From: Thermodesulfovibrionales bacterium
Lineage (GTDB): Bacteria; Nitrospirota; Thermodesulfovibrionia; Thermodesulfovibrionales; Dissulfurispiraceae
Direction: 5' to 3'
Assembly (NCBI GenBank): GCA_026415415.1
Contig: JAOAHE010000007.1
Location: forward strand, 1 to 54,920
Length of the DNA: 54,920 nucleotides
Notes under the pieces: model-generated
Databases searched by the model: none
The model's input: the letters and a program-made list of their open reading frames with translations, nothing else
Told to the model about the DNA's origin: nothing
Shown: piece after piece, positions 35,551 to 44,949 of the stretch
How the letters are laid out: each line of letters starts with the position of its first letter
Numbering within the stretch: position 1 is the first letter of the stretch
Program-made: the position numbers and the translations under genes

Positions 35551-36644
35551 GGCATATTGAAAGGTATGGTGCGGGGGTAATCTTTTAGTCCTATTTTTTT
35601 ATAACATTTTATGTATCCACTATAGGTGGAGTTGAGCTTTGGATTTATAAGATACAATAATGCTTTTGCATGACACATTTCTAATGCAAACCTGTAAGAT
35701 TCTGTAATTCTAAAAGCTTCTTTAAGAAGTTTTTGAGCTTTTTTGTGATTACCTTTCATATACTCTATTTCACCTTTACACATAAGACAATAGCTAATAC
35801 CTCGGTTATCTTTTGTTTTTTTAAAATTTTTATTTGCCCAGTCAAGAAATCTCTCTGCTTCAGAAAAATTATTTTCCATCTTCATAACATTTGCCATGCT
35901 CCATATAGTATAAGAATGGCTTACAATATCATTGAAATCTTTGTATAAAGCTGATGCCTTTAGAAAGTAATCTATAGCAATAGCTAAATCTCCTTGCATT
36001 CTATAGGCATTGCCGATGCCACAAAAAGAGTAGGCAGTACCAAACTTATCATTTATTTTATTAAAAATTTCATTTGCCTTTTTATAGTATTGCATAGATT
36101 CTGAATTATTGCCTATCATTCTATTGGCACCGCCTAAACCACACAATGAATAGCCAATTCCTAGCTTAAAATTAATAGAGGTGAAGATATTTAATGATTC
36201 CTTGAATTTCTCTATAGCACCTTTGATGTCTCCTTTTACTCTTAGGATTCCTCCTTCTGCCCAAAGGGAGAAAGCTAAGCCTTTTTTATCATTATTTTTT
36301 AAATAAAACGACTTGGCAGGTTTAATATTTTTAATGGCCTCATTCCAATGTCCTTGTGCTCTTAAAGATAGGGCAATGCCGACTTTAGCATCTGCTAAAG
36401 GTTGTTGCAAATCTAAAGCATCACAAATTTCAACTACTTCTGTATATTGAGAAAGTGCATACTCAAAATTACCTTTGATTCTGTAAATATCTGCAATAGC
36501 AAGTTGAAGATCGACAAGGATGTTTAAGTTTGCTTTTTTTTTGCTTATTAGATAAGCCCTTTTAAAAAGCTTTAAAGATTCATCATAGAGACATCTATCT
36601 CTTAAACTTTCAGCTTCTTTGATTAATTTTTGGATCTCTTGCAT
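35547..36644 (-). CDS. Tetratricopeptide repeat protein
   Basis: The 365-residue protein is built of about eight TPR units. Repeating elements with A-x-G/Y-x-G pattern (for example GNFEYALSQYTEV, GDIKGAIEKFKES, GDLAIAIDYFLKA) run from residue 10 to about 320. There is no signal peptide, membrane segment or catalytic domain, so it is probably a cytoplasmic scaffold. Position between rpe and pgsA gives no specific role. It overlaps pgsA by ATGA and lies 6 nt after rpe. Confidence 0.85.
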   Translation of the reverse strand: MQEIQKLIKEAESLRDRCLYDESLKLFKRAYLISKKKANLNILVDLQLAIADIYRIKGNFEYALSQYTEVVEICDALDLQQPLADAKVGIALSLRAQGHWNEAIKNIKPAKSFYLKNNDKKGLAFSLWAEGGILRVKGDIKGAIEKFKESLNIFTSINFKLGIGYSLCGLGGANRMIGNNSESMQYYKKANEIFNKINDKFGTAYSFCGIGNAYRMQGDLAIAIDYFLKASALYKDFNDIVSHSYTIWSMANVMKMENNFSEAERFLDWANKNFKKTKDNRGISYCLMCKGEIEYMKGNHKKAQKLLKEAFRITESYRFALEMCHAKALLYLINPKLNSTYSGYIKCYKKIGLKDYPRTIPFNMP

Positions 36645-36650
36645 TTGTTT

Positions 36651-37313
36651 TTAATTGCCTTGTTCCAATGTTTTTTTCAGTTCATAGATAAATCTTGAGT
36701 AATCTTTTGACTCAAAGAAGGCACTCCCTAAAACTAAAATATCTGCACCAGCCTCTTGAACTAACTTAGCATTGTTGATTTTTATTCCGCCATCAACTTC
36801 TATAAGGATGTTTATATTTTTTTCTATTATTGTCTTTTTTAAAGTTTTTATCTTATCAAGCATGGAAGGGATAAAAGTCTGTCCTCCAAAACCCGGATTA
36901 ACAGACATAATGAGAACCATATCAAGATCATTAAGAATGTTGTCAAGATGCCAAATAGGTGTGGCTGGGTTTAAGGATACGCCTGCAAAAATGTTATTTT
37001 TTTTGATGAAGTCTATAGTTCTGTGTAAATGAATAGATGCTTCCACATGGACTGTCAAATAGTTTGCTCCCGCATGGATAAAATCTAAAAGAAATCTATC
37101 GGGGTTGCTTATCATTAAATGAACATCTAAAGGAAGGGTTGTGACTTTTTTTATTGACTCAACAACTACAGGTCCAATTGTTATATTAGGTACAAAGTGA
37201 CCATCCATTATATCTATATGAAGAAGATCGGCTCCTGCTTTTTCTGCTAACTTAATCTCGTCAGAGAGCCTTGAGAAATCCGCTGATAAAATTGAAGGTG
37301 CAATCTTTATCAT
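36651..37313 (-). CDS. rpe: Ribulose-phosphate 3-epimerase
   Basis: The 220-residue TIM-barrel enzyme interconverts ribulose 5-phosphate and xylulose 5-phosphate. Active-site features are SILSADF, HIDIMDGHFVPN (His32, Asp34, Asp37), MSVNPGFGGQ and VDGGI. It may feed the split transketolase encoded divergently from this operon. It overlaps the PASTA gene by 4 nt. Confidence 0.97.
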   Translation of the reverse strand: MIKIAPSILSADFSRLSDEIKLAEKAGADLLHIDIMDGHFVPNITIGPVVVESIKKVTTLPLDVHLMISNPDRFLLDFIHAGANYLTVHVEASIHLHRTIDFIKKNNIFAGVSLNPATPIWHLDNILNDLDMVLIMSVNPGFGGQTFIPSMLDKIKTLKKTIIEKNINILIEVDGGIKINNAKLVQEAGADILVLGSAFFESKDYSRFIYELKKTLEQGN

Positions 37314-37828
37314 CTTAACTCCTCACTATTTCCTAAACTAACTACTACGCTAAATAGATTTCCCCCGCTTTCTATAGGTTCTGGTCTTTGGGCTATTATT
37401 ATATTTTTATCGTAAAATGGGGTGTGAACAAATATGATTCTACTTAATTTTAAGCCTTTTTCCTTGAGTATCTCTTCTGCTTCATCTAAGGATTTTCCTG
37501 TTAGGTTAGGTATCTCTTTGATCCTTGGTCCTTTACTGATTATGATACCTACTTCTCTTCCTTCTTTAAGCTTATAGCCTGCTTTTATGTCTTGTTTAAG
37601 TATGTGTCCTTGAGGTATTTGGTTGTCATGTTCCTCACCGTCTAACCTAAGTTGAAGTCTCAAAGACGAGACAATTCTCTGGGCTTCCTCAACATTTTTA
37701 CCTTTTAGGTTAGGCATCTCAATAATTTTGTTATAGCTTAAGAGTTCAAAGGTGAAATGCCCTGCCATAAGACCTAAAGTAAGCAATAAGAAAGAGTATA
37801 GCAAAAACTTTATAATTTTTTTTCTCAT
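37310..37828 (-). CDS. Membrane-anchored PASTA domain protein
   Basis: The 172-residue protein has one N-terminal transmembrane segment (about 7-28) and two PASTA domains (about 36-101 and 103-167, each with MPNLKGK- or IPNLTGK-type starts). PASTA domains bind muropeptides or beta-lactams and usually end penicillin-binding proteins or Ser/Thr kinases. Here they stand alone on the periplasmic side. The function is unknown; a wall-sensing or scaffolding role is inference. Confidence 0.85.
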   Translation of the reverse strand: MRKKIIKFLLYSFLLLTLGLMAGHFTFELLSYNKIIEMPNLKGKNVEEAQRIVSSLRLQLRLDGEEHDNQIPQGHILKQDIKAGYKLKEGREVGIIISKGPRIKEIPNLTGKSLDEAEEILKEKGLKLSRIIFVHTPFYDKNIIIAQRPEPIESGGNLFSVVVSLGNSEELR

Positions 37829-37846
37829 ATCCTTTTTAAATCAGAA

Positions 37847-38386
37847 TTAATTCTTTTCAAATATTTTAATGGCTTCAATTATTTTATATTTATTTATTGT
37901 AGTGTTAAAACAAGGTCCAGCTGGTCTTTCATTTATAATTCCTATTACAGGCAGTGGATAAACATCAACAATTCCACTGCATAAATCTCTTTCACATGCT
38001 ATAGCGATGATGGCAAGAGGATCTATATCCCTAACTATCTTTCTTGCCATATTGCCTCCTGTAGCAATGAATATTTTCATGTCATGATTTTGGGTAAGTT
38101 TTATGATATCATTTATAATGCAATTTCCGCATCTTTTGCAGTTAAAGATATTATTTGTAATTCTTACATTACAAGAATCTATTTGTAAGCAGTGAGGCAG
38201 TAAAAGCAATAAATGCGACTTTTTATAGAGGATTATCTTTTTTCCCCAGTGTAACTTAACAAGTTTGTTATTGAGGTTTATTATGAAAATACGAACTCCG
38301 TCTTTTTTGTTCTTAAATAGAGGATTTAGAAGCATAAGAAAGGGATAAAGAACTTTTAATACGAAACCTCTAAATAAATCTATCAT
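37847..38386 (-). CDS. DUF116 family protein
   Basis: The 179-residue protein contains the cysteine-rich DUF116 pattern: Cys66, Cys72, and a CxxCxxC trio (83, 86, 89 in CKRCGNC), then Cys131, Cys136 and Cys159. These could hold an iron-sulfur cluster or zinc. A hydrophobic N-terminus (about 8-25) may contact the membrane. The biochemical role of the family is not established; next to fmt it is a common arrangement. It overlaps fmt by 17 nt. Confidence 0.85.
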   Translation of the reverse strand: MIDLFRGFVLKVLYPFLMLLNPLFKNKKDGVRIFIINLNNKLVKLHWGKKIILYKKSHLLLLLPHCLQIDSCNVRITNNIFNCKRCGNCIINDIIKLTQNHDMKIFIATGGNMARKIVRDIDPLAIIAIACERDLCSGIVDVYPLPVIGIINERPAGPCFNTTINKYKIIEAIKIFEKN

Positions 38387-39293
38387 CTTTTTCTTTTATC
38401 TTTCTTCCTTGTAAAAAAGCTGAAGACCTCATTATTTTTTTGCCTTCGGGCTGTACCTCTTCTATTACTAATAATCCCTTCGCTGTACCTACTATTATCT
38501 GTTCATTTGTTGTATTCTCAACTCTTCCTGGTTCACCTTCGCCTTCAATAGGATATGCCTTTATAATTTTTATTCTTTCGTTATTTAAAAAGGTATAAGC
38601 AGAAGGCCAAGGATAAAGTCCTTTTATTAGATTATGAATTTCTAATGCGGTTTTTGTCCAATTGATTCTTCCATCTGTTTTTTTTAAAGGTGGAGCATAG
38701 GTAGCTTGACCAGTCTGTTTCTTTGGTCTGATTTTATTATTTCTAAGTCCGTATATAGTTTCCAAAAGAGTATTAGCTCCTAATTGTGCAAGTTTTTGAG
38801 ATAAACTCTCATAATTGTCATTTGGATCTATATTAATAGTTTTTTGTAAAAGAATATCGCCAGTATCAAGACCTTCATCCATCAGCATAGTAGTTATTCC
38901 GGTTTCTTTCTCTCCATTTATTAGCGTCCACTGGATAGGCGCTGCCCCTCTGTACTTTGGTAGAAGTGATGCATGAACATTTATGCATCCTAAAGAAGGG
39001 ATGGTAAGAATTTCTTTTGGTAGAAGCTTGCCATAGGCAACTACCACTATTAACTCAGGGGTTAAGTTTTTAATTTGATGGCAGAAGTCTTCTTTTTTAA
39101 TATCAACCGGCTGTTGAATTAATAAATTAAAGGATTGAGCAAAATCTTTAATAGGAGGAGAAGTCAAGATGTGTCCTCTTCCTTTTTTTTTATCTGGTTG
39201 GGTAACTACTAGTATTATATTTTCCTTTGCATCTAATAAAGCTTTTAGAGAAGGGATCGCAAAATGTGGAGTTCCAAAAAAAATAATGCCCAT
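38370..39293 (-). CDS. fmt: Methionyl-tRNA formyltransferase
   Basis: The 307-residue enzyme formylates initiator Met-tRNA. The catalytic core includes FFGTPHFAIPSL near the start, CINVHASLLPKYRGAAPIQ (about 104-122) and MDEGLDTGDIL. A C-terminal tRNA-binding domain follows (about 205-305). It is paired with def, which removes the formyl group after synthesis. Confidence 0.97.
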   Translation of the reverse strand: MGIIFFGTPHFAIPSLKALLDAKENIILVVTQPDKKKGRGHILTSPPIKDFAQSFNLLIQQPVDIKKEDFCHQIKNLTPELIVVVAYGKLLPKEILTIPSLGCINVHASLLPKYRGAAPIQWTLINGEKETGITTMLMDEGLDTGDILLQKTINIDPNDNYESLSQKLAQLGANTLLETIYGLRNNKIRPKKQTGQATYAPPLKKTDGRINWTKTALEIHNLIKGLYPWPSAYTFLNNERIKIIKAYPIEGEGEPGRVENTTNEQIIVGTAKGLLVIEEVQPEGKKIMRSSAFLQGRKIKEKDDRFI

Positions 39294-39328
39294 AAGAAAT
39301 CTTTCATTTAAGAGATATTTTAAGTTTA

Positions 39329-39835
39329 TTATTTAGATAGAGATTTTAAATACCTTTTTTTGAGTAACTCTCTTTTTATTAAACTAAGATGGTCAAGGAA
39401 TAAAATGCCATTGAGGTGATCTATCTCATGTTGAATAACTCTTGCAAGCAGCCCTTCGCATTCTAACTCAATAGGTCTCATCTGTCTGTCATAGCCCTTA
39501 ACAAGTAAACTGGCATTTCGTTTTAAAGTAGCACGATAATTAGGAATGCTTAGACAGCCCTCTTCTGACTCAATACTGCCATGACACTCAACTATCTCTG
39601 GGTTAATTAAAACTATTTGGGAAGGGTTACCATTATTTTCCCAACTTGTATCTATCACTATTAATCTCTTTGATTCAGCAACTTGAGGTGCTGCTAAACC
39701 AATTCCTGACGCAAAATACATCGTTTCAATCATGTCTTCAATTAGCTTGTCTAACTCAGCGGTAAAGGATTCAACAGGTTCTGCTTTTTTTCTTAAAATC
39801 TCATCAGGATATTTTTTAATATCTCTTATTGCCAT
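39329..39835 (-). CDS. def: Peptide deformylase
   Basis: The 168-residue metalloenzyme removes the formyl group from nascent proteins. All three motifs are intact: GIGLAAPQV, EEGCLSIP with the metal-binding Cys, and QHEIDHLNG with two His ligands and catalytic Glu. It is the first gene of the minus-strand operon; 35 nt separate it from fmt. Confidence 0.97.
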   Translation of the reverse strand: MAIRDIKKYPDEILRKKAEPVESFTAELDKLIEDMIETMYFASGIGLAAPQVAESKRLIVIDTSWENNGNPSQIVLINPEIVECHGSIESEEGCLSIPNYRATLKRNASLLVKGYDRQMRPIELECEGLLARVIQHEIDHLNGILFLDHLSLIKRELLKKRYLKSLSK

Positions 39836-39863
39836 ATGACATTATAACATATTAAGGACATAA

Positions 39864-39893
39864 TTATTATTTTGCTTTCAAAATCGTAGTCAA
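39864..39893 (-). promoter_or_regulatory. Possible def operon promoter
   Basis: On the minus strand, TTGACT (39893-39888) is followed after 18 nt by TAATAA (39869-39864), a moderate sigma-70 match 30 nt before the def start. The TTGACT lies in one of two tandem copies of CTTTGACT. Confidence 0.3.
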
Positions 39894-40042
39894 AGAGTCA
39901 AAGAAGATTTTTGTAATAAAATTTTTTATAAATTATATTTATAAATAGGATAAAAGAATGTTTCTGTATGATTAAATTCTCTTTCTTTGCAAAGTCTTTG
40001 TATGTTTTCCTATATATTGTCCTATAGCTCAAATTAGGAAGG

Positions 40043-40066
40043 CTTAGATTTTAATTTTAATCTAAG
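40043..40066. promoter_or_regulatory. Inverted repeat, possible operator
   Basis: CTTAGATT (40043-40050) and AATCTAAG (40059-40066) are exact complements with an 8-nt centre in the divergent promoter region. The GGAAGG/GGAAG flanks do not continue the symmetry. No T-run follows. A protein-binding site is possible but unproven. Confidence 0.35.
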
Positions 40067-40325
40067 GAAGTCATTTGATGATATAGTGAATGGGTAACTA
40101 AAAAGTAAAAGCTGTATTTGTTTTTGTATTCGCATTAGATTTTTGTCATAATAATTAAGACATTTAACCTTTGATTTAAAATCTTATCATCTTTGTGGAG
40201 AGTTCTTATAGTTTTTAAACATATTGAAAGTATTCAGTTAAGTTTATTTATAAAGTTCTGATAACTTATTATGTAGCAAACATGTCAAAGATTGTATTAT
40301 AATTTCATTTATTAATTTATGAAAG

Positions 40326-41174
40326 GTGGAAAAGGTGGTAGATTTCTTTCAGAGTCGTGATATTAATTTTTTAAAAGAAAAAGCCAGACAAGTAAGAGTT
40401 GCTATCTTGAAAATGCTTACGGAAGCTGGATCTGGACATACGGGTGGTTCCTTGTCATCTGCAGATATCGTTACAGCTCTTTATTTTTACAAAATGAGAC
40501 ATAAGCCAAACGAACCACAGTGGGAACAAAGGGATAGATTTATTCTTTCAAAGGGACATGCAGCACCTCTTCTATACGCTGTATTGGCATTGAGTGGATA
40601 TTTTGATGTAGAACTTCTAAAGACATTAAGAAAATTGCACTCACCCCTCCAAGGGCATCCCTCATCTAAATTATTGAAAGGTGTTGAGGTATCTACCGGC
40701 TCCTTAGGACAAGGGTTATCAATAGCAAATGGTATAGCATTAGGATTAAGATTAAGCAAAATAAAAGCTCGAGTTTACTGCCTTCTTGGTGATGGAGAGA
40801 TACAAGAAGGACAAGTGTGGGAGGCGGCTATGACAGCAAGCCACTACTCTATTGATAACCTATGTGCAATTGTTGATTTAAATGATTTACAGATAGATGG
40901 TAGATGTTCAGATGTTATGAAAATAGATCCAGTTGCAAAAAAATGGGAAGCTTTTGGTTGGCATGTATTCCAGATAAATGGACATGATTTAGAGGAAATA
41001 GTAGAGACTCTTGATAGTGCTGAAAAGATTAAGGTAAAACCCTCTGTGATCATAGCAAAAACTGTTAAGGGTAAAGGTGTTTCTATCTTTGAAGATAAAG
41101 TTGAATATCACGGCATAACCCCTACTTTAAAAGAACTTGAAATAGCTTTAAAGGAGCTTGGAGAAAATGGGTAG
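40326..41174 (+). CDS. tktA: Transketolase, N-terminal (TPP-binding) subunit
   Basis: The 282-residue protein contains the thiamine-diphosphate-binding domain: GSGHTGGSLSSAD (about 36-48), SKGHAAPLLYA and the GDG-x-NDG-type motif GDGEIQEGQVWEAA (about 157-170) with NDLQIDG. It forms the split transketolase with the next gene, moving two-carbon units in the pentose phosphate pathway. The start is taken as GTG at 40326; the ribosome-binding site is weak (AAAGG). DXP synthase is excluded because the Pyr and C-terminal domains follow separately. Confidence 0.92.
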   Translation: MEKVVDFFQSRDINFLKEKARQVRVAILKMLTEAGSGHTGGSLSSADIVTALYFYKMRHKPNEPQWEQRDRFILSKGHAAPLLYAVLALSGYFDVELLKTLRKLHSPLQGHPSSKLLKGVEVSTGSLGQGLSIANGIALGLRLSKIKARVYCLLGDGEIQEGQVWEAAMTASHYSIDNLCAIVDLNDLQIDGRCSDVMKIDPVAKKWEAFGWHVFQINGHDLEEIVETLDSAEKIKVKPSVIIAKTVKGKGVSIFEDKVEYHGITPTLKELEIALKELGENG

Positions 41175-42150
41175 TATAACTCAGGATGTAGAAGCAAACG
41201 GAGAAAGAAAAGACTTTTTTAATATTTCTATAGCTACAAGGGATGTTTATGGAGAGACTTTAGCAGAATTGGGAGCTTTAAATAAAGATATAGTTGTTCT
41301 TGATGCGGATTTATCAAGTTCAACAAAGACAAAGAAATTTTCACGTTTATTTCCTGACAGATTTTTTAACATAGGTATTTCAGAACAAGATATGATCTGC
41401 ACTGCAAGTGGGCTGTCGCTAACAGGTAAGATACCTTTCGCTTCAACTTTTGCTATTTTTGCTACAGGCAGAGCGTGGGAGCAAGTTAGACAGACAGTCT
41501 GCTATTCAAACTTAAATGTTAAGATAGTTGCTACGCATGGAGGATTAACTGTTGGAGAAGATGGCGCTTCTCACCAGTCATTAGAAGATCTGGCACTTAT
41601 GAGAGTCTTACCTAATATGACTGTAATTGTTCCTGCCGATGGCTTTGAGACAAAGCAAGTGATAGAGGAAATAGTTAATTATGTTGGTCCTGTTTATGTA
41701 AGGCTTGGCAGGGCGAAAGTCCCACCAGTTATGCCGGAGTCTTATCGGTTCAAGATAGGTAAAGCTTATATCTTTAATGTTGGACTTGATGTTAATATTA
41801 TTGCATCAGGCATTATGGTTTCAATGGCATTAAATGCTGCTCAAGAGTTAAGGACTCAAGGAGTTGATGTTGGCGTTGTTAATATGTCTACTATCAAACC
41901 TCTTGATACCGAGGCATTACTTATGGTTGCTCAAAAATCGAAGTTTATAATCACTGCAGAGGAGCACTCAGTAATAGGGGGATTGGGTGGGGCTGTTTCA
42001 GAGTTTTTATCGGAGGTTTACCCTATCAAAATAAAAAAAGTTGGGGTAAATGATTCTTTTGGTCTTTCTGGTAAACCTGATGAACTTTTGGAATTTTTTG
42101 GACTTACAAATAAAAGGATTGTTGATATGATTTTAAAAGAATTAAGTTAG
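41167..42150 (+). CDS. tktB: Transketolase, C-terminal subunit
   Basis: The 327-residue protein holds the pyrimidine-binding and C-terminal domains: ATRDVYGETLAELG (about 24-37), NIGISEQDM with the catalytic Glu, TVGEDGASHQSLEDLA, and a C-terminal GGLGGAVSEFL. ATG at 41167 has GGAG just upstream; TTG at 41158 would add three residues. It overlaps the first subunit, so the two are made together. Split transketolases are common in anaerobes and archaea. Confidence 0.92.
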   Translation: MGSITQDVEANGERKDFFNISIATRDVYGETLAELGALNKDIVVLDADLSSSTKTKKFSRLFPDRFFNIGISEQDMICTASGLSLTGKIPFASTFAIFATGRAWEQVRQTVCYSNLNVKIVATHGGLTVGEDGASHQSLEDLALMRVLPNMTVIVPADGFETKQVIEEIVNYVGPVYVRLGRAKVPPVMPESYRFKIGKAYIFNVGLDVNIIASGIMVSMALNAAQELRTQGVDVGVVNMSTIKPLDTEALLMVAQKSKFIITAEEHSVIGGLGGAVSEFLSEVYPIKIKKVGVNDSFGLSGKPDELLEFFGLTNKRIVDMILKELS

Positions 42151-42166
42151 TTTTTAATTAAAGGCT

Positions 42167-42823
42167 ATGGTTATTTTTAAAAATGTAGTTAAATATTATG
42201 AAAATCTTAAAGTATTAAGAGATATATCTTTTCAGATAAACCGAGGAGAGTTGGTTTATATAACAGGACCTACTGGTTCTGGAAAGACAACCCTTCTTAA
42301 GTTAATCTATCTTGCAGAAAAGCCAGATCAAGGGGAGATAATAGTCGGTGATTTCAAAGTAACAAACCTTAAGGCATCTCAAATACCCTACCTGAGAAGG
42401 AAAATAGGTGTGATTTTTCAAGATTTTAAGCTTATTCAGAACATGACTGTTTTTGATAATGTCGCTATTAGTTTAATAATCAGAAAAGAAAAGGATATTA
42501 AAAATCAGGTTTTAGAAGCTTTAAAGAAGGTGCATTTAAGGCATAAAGCTGACTGTTACCCAAAGATACTTTCTGGTGGCGAGCAGCAAAGAGTTGTAAT
42601 CGCAAGAGCGATTGTATCAAAACCTGAGCTTATTCTTGCAGATGAACCTACTGCTAATCTCGATCCTAATACTGCTACAGCTATTATGCAGTTGATAAAC
42701 GAGATTAATTTACAGGGGACTACTGTTATAATAGCAACACATTACAGGGAGTTATTTAGGAATACTTGGAGAAGAATAATAAGAATAGATGAAGGCAATT
42801 TAATTGAAAAGGCAGCACAGTGA
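42167..42823 (+). CDS. ftsE: Cell division ATP-binding protein FtsE
   Basis: The 218-residue ABC ATPase has Walker [10 protein letters not shown] (34-42), signature LSGGEQQRV, Walker [13 protein letters not shown] and the switch His in ATHYREL. Residues FKNVVKYY at the start are typical of FtsE. With FtsX it transmits ATP hydrolysis across the membrane to activate wall hydrolases. It overlaps ftsX by GTGA. Confidence 0.96.
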   Translation: MVIFKNVVKYYENLKVLRDISFQINRGELVYITGPTGSGKTTLLKLIYLAEKPDQGEIIVGDFKVTNLKASQIPYLRRKIGVIFQDFKLIQNMTVFDNVAISLIIRKEKDIKNQVLEALKKVHLRHKADCYPKILSGGEQQRVVIARAIVSKPELILADEPTANLDPNTATAIMQLINEINLQGTTVIIATHYRELFRNTWRRIIRIDEGNLIEKAAQ

Positions 42824-43692
42824 TGTCTTATACTTTTAGATCTATTATTCAAGGGATCTATAGAGAAAAATGGATTAATATTTTATCAGTACTTGCAATT
42901 GGTTCAAGTCTTTTATTTTTATTAATTACAGCTATTTTGATTTACAATTTTCATATTGCCACGAGCAGACTTCCTGAGCTTTTCTCTTTAGTAGTGTATC
43001 TTAAAGATAATCTGTCACAAGAAGGGATTGATAGTTTAGTCAAGAATTTAAAGTCGCGGGAAGATGTCATAGGAGTGAAATATTTTTCAAAATCAGATGC
43101 CCTTGCAGAGTTTAAAAATACTGTAAAAGGTGCTGCCACCGTATTAGAGGGGTTAGATGAAAATCCTCTTTCATCTTATATAGAGGTTAAATTAAAGAAA
43201 GATTATGTATCTGCGAAATCTGTAGAAAATATTGCTACCGAGATCAGAAAATTAGAAGGAATAGATGAGGTATATTATGGGGAAAGAATAGCTGAGACGA
43301 TATATTTTTTAAAAAAGTCATCTAATGCAGTAAGCGTCTTTCTATTTATAATTGTCTCAGTTGTTGTTATCTTTATTTCTTATAGTACTGTTAAGATACT
43401 TTTTTATCGCAAAAAAGAGGAGATAGAGATTTTGAGATTATTAGGTGCAACTAACACTTTTATTCGTACACCTTTTATTTTTGAAGGGGCTATACTTGGT
43501 ATTTTAGGTGGGGTTGCAGCTATTTTTAATACAGGAATCGTTTATTTGTTGTTAAAATATAAATTAGGAACGATAATATCAATTTTTGAAAAAATAGTTC
43601 TGCCATGGCAGATAATCCCATTGACAGTAGTAATAAGCTTTGTTCTTGGGGTAGTTGGTTCTCTCATAGCCGTAGGTAGAATAAAAGGCTAA
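42820..43692 (+). CDS. ftsX: Cell division protein FtsX
   Basis: The 290-residue membrane protein has four helices (about 20-42, 165-190, 215-240 and 262-285) and a periplasmic domain (about 50-160) between the first two. The segment FRTPFIFEGAILGILGG-type (here IRTPFIFEGAILG) is a family hallmark. The periplasmic domain should recruit the EnvC-like protein encoded next. The start is GTG 42820 or the adjacent ATG 42823. Confidence 0.94.
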   Translation: MMSYTFRSIIQGIYREKWINILSVLAIGSSLLFLLITAILIYNFHIATSRLPELFSLVVYLKDNLSQEGIDSLVKNLKSREDVIGVKYFSKSDALAEFKNTVKGAATVLEGLDENPLSSYIEVKLKKDYVSAKSVENIATEIRKLEGIDEVYYGERIAETIYFLKKSSNAVSVFLFIIVSVVVIFISYSTVKILFYRKKEEIEILRLLGATNTFIRTPFIFEGAILGILGGVAAIFNTGIVYLLLKYKLGTIISIFEKIVLPWQIIPLTVVISFVLGVVGSLIAVGRIKG

Positions 43693-43693
43693 A

Positions 43694-44926
43694 ATGGACA
43701 AGAAAAGTCCACACCTATTTTTCGTCTTTTATCTCTTCTTGTTCTTTTTTGTTTTGAAAGTAGCTATTTCCTTTTTTTTAACTAATCCTACACTTGCTGC
43801 TAAGAATATGCAAGAAGAATATAGAAAAGTACAAGAAGAGATGAAAATACAAAAGAAAAAACTGGAGTCTACAAAAAAGACCGAAAAGAAAGTTTTAGAA
43901 GACATTAAAAAGCTTAATTCAGAGATTTTAGAAATAGAAAAAAATCTTGAATCCCAAAGGTCAAAGATAGCTAATATTAGAGAAAATATTAATAATGTTA
44001 GAGCTGATATAAATAGTTATAACAAAAAACTTTCTTATCAAAATGCCCTTCTAAAAAAAAGAATTAAGGCTATACAGAAAATGGTTTACAGCCATGATCC
44101 GTTGCTTGTTTTGTTATCGGAGGAGGATCCTTCAAAGGTTTTAAAATATATTAGATATCTTAAAGATGTATCAAGCTATGATCAATTATTGATGAAAAAA
44201 TACAGTAGTACAATATTAGCATTAAATGAAAAAGTAAAAAAATTACAAAGTTTTGAGGCTGAACTTCAAAAAGAGGAAGAACAGTTAAAAAAGATTGAAC
44301 AGTCGTATCAGGAAAAAAAGGCTCAGAAAGAGAAGTTTTTAGTAAATGTTAGAAAAGAAAAAAGTCTTTATGAAAACATGATAAAAGAGCTTAATGAAGC
44401 TTCAAATAGAATATTAAAAATCATAGAAGAGGCAAATAGAAAAGAAAAAGAACTTAGAAAAAAGAAGGGAGCTCAACAAAAGCTAAATATTAAAGAAGAG
44501 GATCTTCCCGAATATAGTGCTTTTACGAAGTTAAAAGGAAAGCTATCCTGGCCTGTAGTAGGCTCAATAGCGGTGCCTTATGGACAGCAATTAGACCCAC
44601 TCTTTAATCTTCCTGTATTTAGAAGTGGTATTCATATAAAGACTTCGCCAAACTCACAGGTCAAAGCTGTTTATGATGGAAAAATTGTTTTTGCTGATAG
44701 TTTTAAAGGGTTTGGGCAGTTAATCATAGTAGATCATGGTGGTGGATACCATACCCTTTATGGAAATCTCTCAAGACTTTTTTCTCACAATGGGGCTATA
44801 ATAAAAGAAAGACAAGTAATAGGTGAAACAGGTGAGTCTCAATTAATAGGAGCCTCCGGCTTATATTTTGAGATAAGGTATAAAGGAAAGGCTTTAAATC
44901 CTGAGCAGTGGCTTAAAAAAACATAG
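43694..44926 (+). CDS. envC: EnvC-like murein hydrolase activator (degenerate LytM domain)
   Basis: The 410-residue protein has an N-terminal signal/anchor helix (about 9-33), a long coiled coil (about 38-265) and a C-terminal LytM/M23 domain (about 285-408). The zinc ligands of active M23 peptidases are replaced: the HxxxD position reads RSGIHI and the HxH position reads HTLYGNL. The ending SGLYFEIRYKGKALNPEQWL matches EnvC. Such proteins do not cut peptidoglycan but activate amidases, controlled by FtsEX through the coiled coil. It directly follows ftsX. Confidence 0.9.
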   Translation: MDKKSPHLFFVFYLFLFFFVLKVAISFFLTNPTLAAKNMQEEYRKVQEEMKIQKKKLESTKKTEKKVLEDIKKLNSEILEIEKNLESQRSKIANIRENINNVRADINSYNKKLSYQNALLKKRIKAIQKMVYSHDPLLVLLSEEDPSKVLKYIRYLKDVSSYDQLLMKKYSSTILALNEKVKKLQSFEAELQKEEEQLKKIEQSYQEKKAQKEKFLVNVRKEKSLYENMIKELNEASNRILKIIEEANRKEKELRKKKGAQQKLNIKEEDLPEYSAFTKLKGKLSWPVVGSIAVPYGQQLDPLFNLPVFRSGIHIKTSPNSQVKAVYDGKIVFADSFKGFGQLIIVDHGGGYHTLYGNLSRLFSHNGAIIKERQVIGETGESQLIGASGLYFEIRYKGKALNPEQWLKKT

Positions 44927-44949
44927 CAAATTTTGGAGGTTAATTAAAA

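Larger units (their letters stand above)
39836..40325. other. Divergent intergenic region between def and transketolase
   Basis: This 490-nt AT-rich region must hold promoters for both directions. Visible are a tandem 8-bp repeat AGTCAAAG (39888-39895 and 39896-39903), an 8-bp inverted repeat at 40043-40066, and TATAAT at 40298-40303 facing the transketolase gene, without a matching -35 box. No coding region longer than about 20 codons looks real. Confidence 0.6.
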
